Of a stretch of DNA of 64,000 nt, positions 15,757-25,148 are shown in pieces. The stretch comes from Acetobacterium woodii (GTDB lineage: Bacteria > Bacillota > Clostridia > Eubacteriales > Eubacteriaceae). Each line of letters starts with the position of its first letter. Position 1 is the stretch's first letter. The stretch is taken from contig JACQZP010000013.1 of assembly GCA_016213825.1 (NCBI GenBank), positions 1 through 64,000 of the forward strand. The letters run 5' to 3'. Both the position numbers and the translations under genes were made by a program. The notes beneath the pieces were generated by a model. That model saw nothing but the letters and a program-made list of their open reading frames with translations, was not told the origin of the DNA and searched no databases.

Positions 15757-17130
15757 ATGGAAAGTATCAGTATTGATGAAATACTTCACATTACCCAGGG
15801 AGAATTGCTCCAGGGGACACGGTCACAGGCCATTACAAATGTCGCCATTGACAGTCGGAAAATAGAAAATGGCTATTTATATGTACCAATTATTGGGGAA
15901 TCAAACAACGGACATGATTATATTAATCAGGCCTTTTTAAATGGATGTACGGTTTGTCTGACCCAGGAGAAAGAGCGAAGTTTTCCAGAGGGGTTAGCAG
16001 TCATTTTTGTTGACTCAACCTTGGCGGCCATGAAAGCATTGGCTGGGTTTAACCGCCATCGCTATCATTTGCCAGTAATTGCTATTACCGGCAGCAGTGG
16101 TAAAACAACGACTAAGGATCTGGTAGCAGCGGTTCTGGCTCAGAAGTATAATACCTTAAAAACGGAAGGCAACTTCAATAATGAATATGGCATTCCTCAA
16201 ACGCTATTTAATTTGGAGTCGGATCATGAAATGGCTGTCATTGAAATGGGAATGGATCACCTAGGGGACATTTCAAAGTCAATCCAAATAGTAGAACCTG
16301 ATATCGGCGTGATCACCAATGTTGGCTTAAGTCACATTGAACGTTTAAAAACTCAGGAAAACATTTATCTGGCCAAAAAAGAAATTCTGCAAACCCTAAA
16401 AAGCCAGGGGATCGCCTATGTTAATGGTGATGATGTTTTTTTAAAAAAATTATCTGAAGAACAAAATAATTTTGAGATCAGAACTTTTGGGATTCACGGC
16501 GACCATACGGTAAAAGCGCTTGATTACCGTTCCCATCAGGACGGCCTGGAAATCCAGGTCGCTTGGGAAGATCGAAGTGAACGGTATACCTTTAATTATC
16601 CCGGTGAACATAATGTCTATAATTGCCTGGTTGCCATTGGCTTGGGGTATTTTTATAAAATGTCTCAGGCTCAAATTCAAAAGGGTCTTGATGCCTTTGT
16701 CCCCAGCGGTAATCGGATGGATATTTTCACCATTGGCGAAACCAAAGTCATCAATGACTCTTATAACGCCAACCCTGACGCCATGAGGGCATCCCTGGAT
16801 GTCCTGGCAACCCTGGGGCGCGATTATAAACGAAAAATTGCCATTCTCGGGGATATGCTGGAAATGGGTGAATATGGTCCACCAGCTCATTACGAGGTGG
16901 GTAACTATGCTAAAGATAAGGCAGATTTACTGATTGGGGTAGGCGAACTGGGACAGCAGATCTGTAATGGCTATGGAGACAGCGGCGAAGTTTATCACGT
17001 TTTGGATGCTCTCGCAGCTGGGGAATACCTGAAGAAGATTGTCCAGCCAAACGATATTATTTTGATTAAAGCGTCCCGGGGAATGGGGTTGGAACGAATT
17101 ATTGACTTCATAAAGGAAGGGAACAGATAA
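15757..17130 (+). CDS. murF: UDP-N-acetylmuramoyl-tripeptide--D-Ala-D-Ala ligase MurF
   Basis: 457 residues. The Mur ligase ATP loop GSSGKTTTKD lies near residue 110, and MGMDHLGDI and SYNANPDAM segments typical of MurF follow. It adds the D-Ala-D-Ala dipeptide to the UDP-MurNAc-tripeptide in the cytoplasm, with ATP. The ATG at 15757 is preferred over an in-frame TTG one codon earlier; AGGT lies 9 bases upstream. In most relatives murE lies just before murF; here it is absent. The stop overlaps the mraY start by one base (TAATG). Confidence 0.96.
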   Translation: MESISIDEILHITQGELLQGTRSQAITNVAIDSRKIENGYLYVPIIGESNNGHDYINQAFLNGCTVCLTQEKERSFPEGLAVIFVDSTLAAMKALAGFNRHRYHLPVIAITGSSGKTTTKDLVAAVLAQKYNTLKTEGNFNNEYGIPQTLFNLESDHEMAVIEMGMDHLGDISKSIQIVEPDIGVITNVGLSHIERLKTQENIYLAKKEILQTLKSQGIAYVNGDDVFLKKLSEEQNNFEIRTFGIHGDHTVKALDYRSHQDGLEIQVAWEDRSERYTFNYPGEHNVYNCLVAIGLGYFYKMSQAQIQKGLDAFVPSGNRMDIFTIGETKVINDSYNANPDAMRASLDVLATLGRDYKRKIAILGDMLEMGEYGPPAHYEVGNYAKDKADLLIGVGELGQQICNGYGDSGEVYHVLDALAAGEYLKKIVQPNDIILIKASRGMGLERIIDFIKEGNR

Positions 17131-18104
17131 TGGAAATAACAATATTAAAGGCAGGTCTGATTGGGTTGCTGATTTCCTTCGGTGTTGTCTATTTGGTAAC
17201 GCCCCGCTTTATTCCAATGCTCAAACGGCTGAAATTCGGTCAGGCGATCCGGGAAGAAGGTCCCCAAAGTCATCTAGAAAAATCGGGCACGCCGACGATG
17301 GGCGGTCTGGTTATTCAACTGGGGGTCGTGGTTGCTTTTGTGCTGTTGTCCGCATTTACGGGAAATTGGGATTTTTTCCCAATTCTGGTGATGTTGTATT
17401 TTGGCTGTGTTGGCTTTATTGATGACTATATTAAAGTTTCCAAAAAACATAATCTCGGTTTAAGAGCCTGGCAAAAAATGGTATTGCAGTGCGTCGGTGC
17501 TCTTGCCATCGCTCTTTATGCATACTATTCGCCGACAATTGGCTCGGAACTGATTATTCCTTTTATGAAACAGCCAGTAGATTTTGGGTTTTGGTATGTA
17601 CCCTTTACCTTTATTGCAATTGTTTCAATCGTCAATGCGGTTAATTTAACCGATGGACTGGACGGATTGGCGTCAGGAGTGACCTTGATTGTGGCCATCT
17701 TCTTTTTTGTAGGGTCCCTAATCTTGCCAGAAGCCAGCACAACCATTTTTATTGGTGCTATTATTGGTGGATGCCTGGGTTTTTTGAGACACAATTCCAA
17801 ACCTGCTGCTATTTTTATGGGCGACACCGGTTCCATGGTTTTAGGTGGAGCTGTTGTGGTGATGGCAATCATCACCCAGCTGCAAGTTTTTTTACTGATT
17901 GCCGGAGCCTTGTTTGTTATCGAGGCTTTATCCGTTGTTATTCAGGTGGGTTACTTTAAGGCCACCAAAGGCAAGCGCTTTTTTAAGATGGCTCCGATTC
18001 ATCATCATTTTGAATTATCCGGCTGGAGTGAAACCCGGGTGGTTACCGTCTTTTGGGTCGCTACAGCAATTTTTGTAAGCATTGCATTTATTTGTTTAGG
18101 ATAG
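17130..18104 (+). CDS. mraY: Phospho-N-acetylmuramoyl-pentapeptide-transferase MraY
   Basis: 324 residues, about ten membrane helices. Family hallmarks are GTPTMGGLV, the acidic FIDDYIKV, NLTDGLDGLASG with the catalytic Asp residues, and APIHHHFE near the C terminus. It transfers phospho-MurNAc-pentapeptide to undecaprenyl phosphate to make lipid I at the inner face of the membrane. It overlaps murF by one base, so the two are probably translated together. Confidence 0.98.
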   Translation: MEITILKAGLIGLLISFGVVYLVTPRFIPMLKRLKFGQAIREEGPQSHLEKSGTPTMGGLVIQLGVVVAFVLLSAFTGNWDFFPILVMLYFGCVGFIDDYIKVSKKHNLGLRAWQKMVLQCVGALAIALYAYYSPTIGSELIIPFMKQPVDFGFWYVPFTFIAIVSIVNAVNLTDGLDGLASGVTLIVAIFFFVGSLILPEASTTIFIGAIIGGCLGFLRHNSKPAAIFMGDTGSMVLGGAVVVMAIITQLQVFLLIAGALFVIEALSVVIQVGYFKATKGKRFFKMAPIHHHFELSGWSETRVVTVFWVATAIFVSIAFICLG

Positions 18105-18116
18105 GAGAAGCACACT

Positions 18117-19478
18117 ATGAGAAAAACAACCCTAGTAATTGGCGCTGCCCGAAGTGGTGTAGCGGTAACAGAATTATTATTAAATCGTGGAGAGACGGTT
18201 GTCTTAACAGATACCCGAGCGTCCAGCATTGTTCATAAAGAGTTCCCACAAATTTTGGATTATGAAAAAGAATCAGAATTTGAATCAATCTTTGGCATTC
18301 AACCCAGTCCGGAGATTTTAAATGCCATTGATGAAGTGGTAGTCAGCCCCGGGGTTCCCTTGATTATTCCGATTATCCAAGCAGCCTACGAACAGGGTAT
18401 TCCTGTCATTGGAGAGGTTGAAGCGGCCTATCGATTGACAAAAACACCTTTTATTGCGATTACCGGAACCAATGGAAAAACCACGACAACTACGCTGCTA
18501 GGAGAAATCTTTAAGGCGAGCGGCAGAGGAACCTATGTGGTCGGAAATATCGGAGATCCGATCACCAACTATGTAGGCAGTGCCAAAGAAATTGAAGTAT
18601 TTGTCACGGAGATCAGTAGTTTTCAATTGGAAACCATTCAGACCTTTCGTCCACGAGCGGCAGCAATTCTCAATTTAACCCCAGATCATTTAGACCGTCA
18701 TCTGACCATGGAAAATTATGTGAAAGCCAAAGGTCGGATTTTTGAAAATCAAACCGCTGAAGATCTGTTGGTCTTAAATGGGGATGATGAGCTAGTCTGT
18801 CAATTGGGTGAAAAAGCGATCTCAAAAAAAGCCTATTTCAGTTATAAAAATAAGGTCGATTATGGTGCCTGGTGTTTAAATGGTGAAATCTGGATTAACA
18901 ATGGGATAGAAACCATCTTTGTCTGCCACGAATCTGAATTGGGCATTATTGGTCCCCACAACACCATGAATGCCTTGGCCGCCCTAACCCTGGCTTATTT
19001 TTCGGGGGTTACATTAGCGGTAATTGTTCAGGTGCTCAAATCCTTTAAAGGGGTGGAACACCGCCTGGAAATGGTCGGCTGTTTTGCCGGGGTGACTTAT
19101 ATCAATGATTCCAAGGGAACGAATACCAATGCTACCATCACGGCTTTGAATGCGGTGAAAGAACCGATTATTTTACTGGCCGGGGGGTATGATAAAAAAG
19201 AAGATTATTCCGAGCTCATGGAACTGGTAGCCAAACGAGTGAAGTTGCTGATTGTTTTAGGCGTGACAGCGGATGATTTAATCAAAACTGCCAAGACTAA
19301 AGGTGTGACGGCAATTTCCAGGGTCGAAACCTATGAAGAAGCTGTTGCCTGTGCAAAAGCAGAGGCTCAGAATGGTGATACCGTGTTATTATCTCCAGCC
19401 TGTGCCAGCTGGGATATGTTTGATAATTATGAAATCCGAGGTCGTGTTTTCAAAGAATTGGTGACCGAAAATCAATAA
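18117..19478 (+). CDS. murD: UDP-N-acetylmuramoylalanine--D-glutamate ligase MurD
   Basis: 453 residues. A Rossmann-like start (VIGAARSGVAV), the ATP loop GTNGKTTTTTLLG near residue 119, the LNLTPDHLDRH segment and the C-terminal LSPACASWDMFDNYEIRG typical of MurD. It adds D-glutamate to UDP-MurNAc-L-Ala. AGGAGAAG lies about 6 bases before the ATG. Placed between mraY and ftsW as in most Firmicutes. Confidence 0.98.
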   Translation: MRKTTLVIGAARSGVAVTELLLNRGETVVLTDTRASSIVHKEFPQILDYEKESEFESIFGIQPSPEILNAIDEVVVSPGVPLIIPIIQAAYEQGIPVIGEVEAAYRLTKTPFIAITGTNGKTTTTTLLGEIFKASGRGTYVVGNIGDPITNYVGSAKEIEVFVTEISSFQLETIQTFRPRAAAILNLTPDHLDRHLTMENYVKAKGRIFENQTAEDLLVLNGDDELVCQLGEKAISKKAYFSYKNKVDYGAWCLNGEIWINNGIETIFVCHESELGIIGPHNTMNALAALTLAYFSGVTLAVIVQVLKSFKGVEHRLEMVGCFAGVTYINDSKGTNTNATITALNAVKEPIILLAGGYDKKEDYSELMELVAKRVKLLIVLGVTADDLIKTAKTKGVTAISRVETYEEAVACAKAEAQNGDTVLLSPACASWDMFDNYEIRGRVFKELVTENQ

Positions 19479-19496
19479 GAAACTGAGGAGTAAACC

Positions 19497-20636
19497 ATGA
19501 AAACAGGAAAAATAGATCGACCTTTTTTAATTGCCCTTTTGCTGCTGGCAGGAATCGGGGTTATAATGGTTTTTAGTGCCAGTATGTACTCATCGACGAT
19601 TAGCGGTGAAAAAGGATACGCCCTGTTTCTGAAACAATTGATTTTCGATTTATTAGGCGTGATCGTGATGGTCATCGTGAGTAAAATCGATTATCGTGTT
19701 TATAAAAAATATTATCTTGTTGGTATTGTGATTTCTATTTTTCTGTTGATCATCGTTTTAATCCCGGGAATTGGATTAAAGGTCAATGATGCCAGAAGAT
19801 GGATTGATTTAAAAGTAACGACTTTTCAGCCTTCAGAATTTGCTAAAGTAGCGATGATTCTTTATTTTAGTACCATTGTCTCAAGAAAACCAGAGATCAT
19901 TAAGGAAAACCTGCCATTTCTATTAAATTGTATGCTGCCGCTTTTCCTGATTTGCGGGATTACCGCGATTGAACCATCACTTAGTGCGGCGATGGCCATT
20001 GCTGTCGGAGCTGGTGCGGTATTGTATTTTGGGGGAATTAAATTCAAACTCTTTTATCCCTATCTCGGCTTTGCCGCTTTGGGAGTTGTTGGTTTAATGA
20101 TTGCCGAACCCTGGAGACTTGATCGCTTTAATGTTTTTTTAGGAAAAGGAGGTTATGATTATCAGATATCCCAATCGCTTTTAGCCATCGGAACTGGCGG
20201 CATTTTTGGCAGAGGCCTGGGAAATGGTAAACAGAAGTATCTGTTTTTGCCGGAGCTACAGAATGACTTCATTTTTGCCAATATTGCCGAAGAATTTGGT
20301 TTTATTGGCTGTTTGCTGGTGTTAGGTCTGTTTGCTTTTATTATCTGGCGGGGATTTCAAATTGCTCAAAAATCACAAGATACCTTTGCTTATTTATATA
20401 CCAGCAGCGTTATGCTGTTACTGGCATTTCAAGTCTTGGTCAATATCGGCGTTGCCTCGGCAATCATACCGGTAACTGGGATGGCGCTGCCGTTTGTCAG
20501 CGCTGGCGGCTCTTCGGTGGTTATCCTGTTTGCGATGATGGGACCGATTTTAAACATTTCCCGAAACGTCGATCTGAGCAAAAAACTTGATTTAAAACCG
20601 AACCCGGTTATCAAAAAGAAAAAGATTGTGAGGTAG
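19497..20636 (+). CDS. ftsW: FtsW-type SEDS peptidoglycan polymerase
   Basis: 379 residues, about ten membrane helices. SEDS hallmarks visible are FQPSEFAK near residue 106, GGIFGRGLGNGKQK near 235, and the C-terminal GMALPFVSAGGSS. It polymerises lipid II at the septum together with the class B PBP encoded upstream. Position in the dcw cluster supports FtsW (or its sporulation twin SpoVE) over RodA. ACTGAGGAG precedes the ATG. The C terminus is basic. Confidence 0.93.
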   Translation: MKTGKIDRPFLIALLLLAGIGVIMVFSASMYSSTISGEKGYALFLKQLIFDLLGVIVMVIVSKIDYRVYKKYYLVGIVISIFLLIIVLIPGIGLKVNDARRWIDLKVTTFQPSEFAKVAMILYFSTIVSRKPEIIKENLPFLLNCMLPLFLICGITAIEPSLSAAMAIAVGAGAVLYFGGIKFKLFYPYLGFAALGVVGLMIAEPWRLDRFNVFLGKGGYDYQISQSLLAIGTGGIFGRGLGNGKQKYLFLPELQNDFIFANIAEEFGFIGCLLVLGLFAFIIWRGFQIAQKSQDTFAYLYTSSVMLLLAFQVLVNIGVASAIIPVTGMALPFVSAGGSSVVILFAMMGPILNISRNVDLSKKLDLKPNPVIKKKKIVR

Positions 20637-20639
20637 TCT

Positions 20640-21743
20640 GTGAAAGTACTCATTGCAGCTGGCGGAACCGGAGGGCATATCTATCCGGGACTGGCCATTG
20701 CTGAAAAAATTAAAAAGGAAAATCCAGATGCTGAAATAATTTTTATTGGCTCCAAAGTGGGGATGGAAAAAAACATCATTCCCCAATTTGGATATCCCAT
20801 TGAGTATATTCGCGTGAGAGGATTTGAACGAAAAGCTTCATTGGAAACTTTGGCGGCGATTAAGGGCATTTTTGATGGTCTTAATGATTCGAAAAAAATA
20901 ATCAGAGATCATCAACCAGATCTGGTTATTGGTACCGGCGGATTTACGGCCGGACCCTTACTTTTAATTGCCAGCCGACGCAAAATAAAAACCATGATTC
21001 ATGAACAGAATGCCTATCCGGGCAAAACAAATCTGATGCTGGGCAAACGGGTGGACCGTATTGCGATCAGTTTTAAAGAAGCACAAAAGTATTTTCCAGA
21101 AGAAAAAACCTTCCTGGCAGGAAATCCAGTACGGTCAGAATATCATCAGATTGACAGAAATGATTTGCGAAAAAAATTGAATCTTTCAGAAAATCAAAAG
21201 ATGGTATTGATTATGGGTGGTAGCCAGGGGGCGGGCTCCATTAATCGTAGTGCCTTGTCACTGATTGAGTTTTATAAGGAGCGAACGGATCGGGTTATTT
21301 ATCATTTGACGGGAAAAGATCAATATGAAACGATCAAAAAAGAAGTGGAAAATATGGGGCTGGCAACATCAGGTCGTGTCTATGTGGATGCTTACAGCAA
21401 TGTGGTTCACCGGCTTCTGGGTGCCGCTGATCTGGTGATCAGTCGATCCGGGGCCATGTCAGTGGCTGAAATCCAGGCGGTGGGAACACCAGCTATTTTG
21501 GTTCCTTATCCCATGGCCGCCGGAAATCATCAGGAATTCAATGCCCGGGTGATCACCGATGCGGGTGGTGGAATGCTCATCAAGGATCGGGATCTGACCG
21601 GTGATCTGTTGATTCAGACAACCGAAGCATTACTGCGGGATGAGTCGAAACTTCAGCGGATGTCTCAAATATCAAAGGAATTAAGCATTATCAATGCCGG
21701 AGATCGGATTTATGATGAAATAAAGAAATTGATGGAGAATTAA
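20640..21743 (+). CDS. murG: Lipid II synthase MurG
   Basis: 367 residues, GT-B glycosyltransferase. Key segments are GGTGGHIYPGLAIAE at residues 8-22, GGFTAGPLL, HEQNAYPGKTN and GGSQGAGSIN. It adds GlcNAc from UDP-GlcNAc to lipid I on the inner face of the membrane. The start is GTG at 20640, three bases after the ftsW stop, with GTGAGG about 9 bases upstream. It overlaps ftsQ by one base (TAATGA). Confidence 0.97.
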   Translation: MKVLIAAGGTGGHIYPGLAIAEKIKKENPDAEIIFIGSKVGMEKNIIPQFGYPIEYIRVRGFERKASLETLAAIKGIFDGLNDSKKIIRDHQPDLVIGTGGFTAGPLLLIASRRKIKTMIHEQNAYPGKTNLMLGKRVDRIAISFKEAQKYFPEEKTFLAGNPVRSEYHQIDRNDLRKKLNLSENQKMVLIMGGSQGAGSINRSALSLIEFYKERTDRVIYHLTGKDQYETIKKEVENMGLATSGRVYVDAYSNVVHRLLGAADLVISRSGAMSVAEIQAVGTPAILVPYPMAAGNHQEFNARVITDAGGGMLIKDRDLTGDLLIQTTEALLRDESKLQRMSQISKELSIINAGDRIYDEIKKLMEN

Positions 21744-22588
21744 TGAAACGATCAAAGAAGAAAAGGCCCAAAGAAAAATCAAATGAAAAACCACTACCCC
21801 GTGAATTAACGAAGCAGGAGCTGCGGGAGCAGCGACGGCGACAACGGAAAGTTAATAAACGCAAACGGATCTTTAAAAGTCTGGTTACAATTCTGATCAT
21901 CCTTGGCATTATCGGGCTGATCAGCTTCGCCTCCTATCAGGCAGTGAAACTGGGTGTCTTTAACGTAGTGGAAATAGAAGTGGTTGGGAATGAGATTATT
22001 GATGCTCAAACGGTAATTGAAGCGTCAGGGATCAGTGTTGGGGAAAGTATTTTCTTAGTTGATGTCAATCAGGCAAACTATAATATCAATGCATTGATGA
22101 ATTTAAAGGAATTGGAAATTTCAAAGATCATGCCAAATAAAATTCTGATTCGGATGGTCGAATCCACGCCCATTTGCGCAGTTAATTTTGACAATAAGGT
22201 TTATTATCTGACTGAGGATAAAGAACTGATCCAAGATGGCGAATATTTAAGAAAAACAGATATCCCACTTGTTTTTGGGAGTGATGCTGTGACCATCTCA
22301 GAAATTGGGAAAGAAGTCGTGGTTGAGCCCTATTGGCGGTTTGATACGATTATGAACATCCTAAAGGATTTAAGGAATGATGGTAATTTAGGAAAAATAT
22401 CTGAAGTGCGAATGACGGATGTTAATACCTATGAGATTGTCACGAAAAATGGTACCATTTTTATACTTTGGGATTATAATAACTATTATGACAACAAGGC
22501 CTATATTCAGAACAATCTGGATAAAAATACCAGTAATATGATTATTAACTTGGCGGCAGGACCAAAACCGGTTATTAAAGGGCGATAA
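21743..22588 (+). CDS. ftsQ: FtsQ/DivIB cell division protein
   Basis: 281 residues. A strongly basic cytoplasmic N terminus (about 1-46), one membrane helix (about 48-68) and an external POTRA domain (about 72-140) with the NVVEIEVVGNEIID strand. The FtsQ/DivIB domain follows. It links the septal synthase complex with FtsL. No disulfide pair is apparent. It is the last gene before a gap of 267 bases that holds the ftsZ promoter. Confidence 0.93.
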   Translation: MKRSKKKRPKEKSNEKPLPRELTKQELREQRRRQRKVNKRKRIFKSLVTILIILGIIGLISFASYQAVKLGVFNVVEIEVVGNEIIDAQTVIEASGISVGESIFLVDVNQANYNINALMNLKELEISKIMPNKILIRMVESTPICAVNFDNKVYYLTEDKELIQDGEYLRKTDIPLVFGSDAVTISEIGKEVVVEPYWRFDTIMNILKDLRNDGNLGKISEVRMTDVNTYEIVTKNGTIFILWDYNNYYDNKAYIQNNLDKNTSNMIINLAAGPKPVIKGR

Positions 22589-22674
22589 CAAATCAACGAA
22601 ATCCAATATTTAGTTCAGATCGTGCCTTGAGATAAAATATTGCGTGATATTTTACTTAATTTATGATTCAATAG

Positions 22675-22703
22675 TTGAAAAATTTGTAAATAAAGGTTAA
22701 TAT
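22675..22703 (+). promoter_or_regulatory. Promoter for ftsZ
   Basis: TTGAAA, 17 bases, then TAATAT. This predicts a leader of about 145 bases before the ftsZ start. A small AT hairpin at about 22633-22653 (AAAATAT and ATATTTT) may weakly end the ftsQ transcript upstream. Confidence 0.65.
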
Positions 22704-22855
22704 AAAGAGGTGAACATTTCTTTCCCCATTAGTTTTGGGAAGATGTGTTATTTAATATGAAAAAAACATCTGAAACAATTTGAACGTTTCTGGAAAAAAG
22801 ATACAAAAGATTTCGATTTACAAGAGAAAGCTGTTTAGTAAGAGGAGGAAAAAAA

Positions 22856-23908
22856 GTGTTTGAATTAGATGGAAATTACGATAATTTCGCAAAAATTCGT
22901 GTAATAGGTGTTGGTGGTGGTGGAAATAACGCCATTAATCGAATGATTGAAGCAGGGATGAAGGGCGTTGATTTTATTGCTGTTAATACAGATAAACAAG
23001 CCCTTGCTTTAGCTTTGTCTGAAAAAAAGCTGCAGATCGGTGAAAAAATTACTCAGGGACTTGGTTCCGGGGGGAATCCCGAGATTGGCCAGAAAGCTGC
23101 CGAAGAAAGCAAAGATGCGATTGCCGATATGATCAAAGATACCGACCTGTTGTTTTTGACGGCCGGTATGGGCGGCGGCACCGGTTCTGGTGCGGCACCG
23201 ATTATTGCCAAAATTGCCAAGGATATGGATATTTTAACCATTGGCGTTGTAACCAAGCCGTTCTCTTTTGAAGGCCGGGTGCGAATGCGCAACGCTCAGA
23301 TTGCCAGTGAGTTTTTACAGGAAAATGTTGATTCTCTGGTGACCATTCCAAATGACCGACTTTTAAGAATGGCAGATAAATCGACTTCGCTGAAAGATGC
23401 TTTCAGACTTGCTGATGACGTCTTACTCCAAGGGGTAAAAAGTATTTCCGATCTGATTGCAATGCCAGGACTAATTAGTCTTGACTTTGCGGATGTTAAA
23501 ACCATCATGAAAGATACTGGCCTTGCTCACATGGGTGTTGGTCGTGCGAGTGGCGATAATCGTGCTGAAGAAGCTGCTAAACAGGCAATTCTCAGTCCCT
23601 TACTGGAAACTCAGATCGATGGCGCAACCGGCGTGTTGCTTAATATCACCGCTGGCGAAGATCTGTCGTTATTTGAAGTGGATAAGGCAGCAAGTATTGC
23701 CAGAGAAGCTTCAGATCCAGATGCCAACGTTATTTTTGGTGCAACGATTGACGAATCGCTGGGCGATGAAATCAAAATCACGGTCATTGCAACAGGATTT
23801 TTGTCCGGTGGCGAAAAAGAAAAGAAAGCTGTTATCAAAAAAGTTGTTAAGAGTGCCAGCGACTCCGTTGGTGAATTTTCAATTCCAGATTTCCTAACCC
23901 AAGATTAA
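22856..23908 (+). CDS. ftsZ: Cell division GTPase FtsZ
   Basis: 350 residues. GTPase landmarks are [13 protein letters not shown] near the N terminus, the tubulin signature [10 protein letters not shown] near residue 105, and the T7 region around DFADVKTIM. The last residues ([11 protein letters not shown]) form the conserved tail peptide that binds partner proteins. It forms the division ring at mid-cell. The start is GTG with GAGGAGG 7 bases upstream. The linker before the tail is short. ftsA, usually just upstream, is absent. Confidence 0.98.
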   Translation: MFELDGNYDNFAKIRVIGVGGGGNNAINRMIEAGMKGVDFIAVNTDKQALALALSEKKLQIGEKITQGLGSGGNPEIGQKAAEESKDAIADMIKDTDLLFLTAGMGGGTGSGAAPIIAKIAKDMDILTIGVVTKPFSFEGRVRMRNAQIASEFLQENVDSLVTIPNDRLLRMADKSTSLKDAFRLADDVLLQGVKSISDLIAMPGLISLDFADVKTIMKDTGLAHMGVGRASGDNRAEEAAKQAILSPLLETQIDGATGVLLNITAGEDLSLFEVDKAASIAREASDPDANVIFGATIDESLGDEIKITVIATGFLSGGEKEKKAVIKKVVKSASDSVGEFSIPDFLTQD

Positions 23909-23913
23909 TACCG

Positions 23914-24396
23914 ATGAAATGTCCGTATTGTGCGTTTGATGACAGCAAGGTGGTCGATTCACGGCCATCTGAAGAGGGGACAATGATCCGTAGACGGCGG
24001 GAGTGTAACAAATGTAATAAACGTTTCACAACCTATGAACGGGTCGAGAACATCCCTCTGATTGTTGTAAAAAAAGGTGGTCAGCGAACGGCTTTTGATA
24101 AAAATAAAATATTTAATGGGATGATCAAAGCCTGCGAAAAACGGCCAGTGCCCATTGATTCCATAAAAATTGTGGTTGATGACCTGGAACGGAAACTCTA
24201 TCAAAGCGAAATGAAGGAAGTCCCATCTTCTTTAATTGGCGAACAGGTGATGGCAGCATTAAAAACCATGGATCAGGTAGCCTATGTTCGTTTTGCGTCG
24301 GTATATCGACAATTTAAAGATGTAGCCTCGTTTATGGATGAGCTGGAGCGTCTGATTTCAGAAAAACAGGCTGAGGGAATGCATGAAACAGTTTGA
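23914..24396 (+). CDS. nrdR: Transcriptional repressor NrdR
   Basis: 160 residues. A zinc ribbon formed by C3-x2-C6 and C31-x2-C34, then an ATP-cone domain (about 49-139). NrdR represses ribonucleotide reductase genes when ATP/dATP levels signal enough dNTPs, binding paired NrdR boxes. The start lies five bases after the ftsZ stop and has almost no ribosome site of its own, so translation probably depends on ribosomes leaving ftsZ. It overlaps the Nudix gene by 14 bases. No reductase gene is in the window. Confidence 0.96.
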   Translation: MKCPYCAFDDSKVVDSRPSEEGTMIRRRRECNKCNKRFTTYERVENIPLIVVKKGGQRTAFDKNKIFNGMIKACEKRPVPIDSIKIVVDDLERKLYQSEMKEVPSSLIGEQVMAALKTMDQVAYVRFASVYRQFKDVASFMDELERLISEKQAEGMHETV

Positions 24397-24925
24397 AAAA
24401 ACCATAAAAAGTGAAGAAATCTACAATGGGCGGATTGTTAAGCTCAGAGTTGATGAGGTTGAGCTTCCTGATGGCAGTTTTTCTAAACGTGAGATCGTAA
24501 CCCATCAGGGTGCTGTGGCGGTTTTAGTTATCAAAGATGGCCAAATGCTCTTTGTCAAGCAATACCGTATTGCCAGTCAGCAGCTACTGACCGAAATTCC
24601 CGCTGGTATTCTTGAAATCGGCGAAGATCCTGAAGATGCCGCTATCCGGGAATGTCAGGAAGAAATTGGCTATCGCCCACTTAACTTGTTTAAATTGGGA
24701 GAATTTATTCCAACGCCAGGATATTGTACTGAAAAAATTACGCTCTTTTGCGCCACCGAATTAATCTGGGACCCGTTAGAAGAAGATGCGGATGAATTTA
24801 TCCGGGTGGTGAAAATTCCGATCCGAACAGCCAGAACTCTGTTTATTAATGGACAATTCATCGATGGTAAAACGGTAGCTGCGCTGGGATACTATTTTTC
24901 GATTGCGGCCAGAGAGTGTTTATAG
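24383..24925 (+). CDS. Nudix hydrolase, ADP-ribose pyrophosphatase type
   Basis: 180 residues. The Nudix box is complete: G-x5-E-x7-REC-x-EEIG-Y at about 71-93. A proline 16 residues after the box (EFIPTPGY) is typical of ADP-ribose pyrophosphatases. It most likely splits ADP-ribose into AMP and ribose 5-phosphate. ADP-ribose arises from NAD use, for example by the sirtuin in this window, but the two genes are far apart. It overlaps nrdR by 14 bases and ends before a long hairpin. Confidence 0.88.
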   Translation: MKQFEKTIKSEEIYNGRIVKLRVDEVELPDGSFSKREIVTHQGAVAVLVIKDGQMLFVKQYRIASQQLLTEIPAGILEIGEDPEDAAIRECQEEIGYRPLNLFKLGEFIPTPGYCTEKITLFCATELIWDPLEEDADEFIRVVKIPIRTARTLFINGQFIDGKTVAALGYYFSIAARECL

Positions 24926-24945
24926 AATAAGAATAATGTTCAATG

Positions 24946-25000
24946 TGAATAGATGGTTTATTTCAATGCAGAGCATTAGAATGAATCATCTATTTTGTAT
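24946..25000 (+). terminator. Long imperfect hairpin after the Nudix gene
   Basis: AATAGATGGTTTATT pairs with AATGAATCATCTATT with a few G-T pairs, and an inner AATGC-AGA-GCATT hairpin caps it. The sequence then reads TTTTGTATT. This probably ends the dcw-nrdR-Nudix transcript, though the T-tract is interrupted. Confidence 0.5.
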
Positions 25001-25040
25001 TATGCATCAAAGAATGAACGCATAAGTTAAGGAGAAATTA

Positions 25041-25148
25041 ATGAAAAGCAAATTTTGTTTAGAGTCGAACTGGGATTTTGTTAAAATTTCCAGACTAAGA
25101 AAATCAGCTGCAAGAAATTATGTAATGAGGTGGGTAGATCATGTTTAA
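25041..25148 (+). CDS. Small 35-residue ORF upstream of the site-2 protease
   Basis: An ATG with an excellent ribosome site (TAAGGAG, 6 bases upstream) opens a 35-codon frame that begins MKSKFCLESNWDFVK and ends NYVMRWVDHV. The product is basic and aromatic, with no membrane helix. The stop codon lies inside the first codons of the site-2 protease gene, an eight-base overlap, so translation of the two is probably coupled. It may be a real small protein or a leader peptide that controls the protease. I do not recognise it; conservation in relatives would decide. Confidence 0.55.
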   Translation: MKSKFCLESNWDFVKISRLRKSAARNYVMRWVDHV

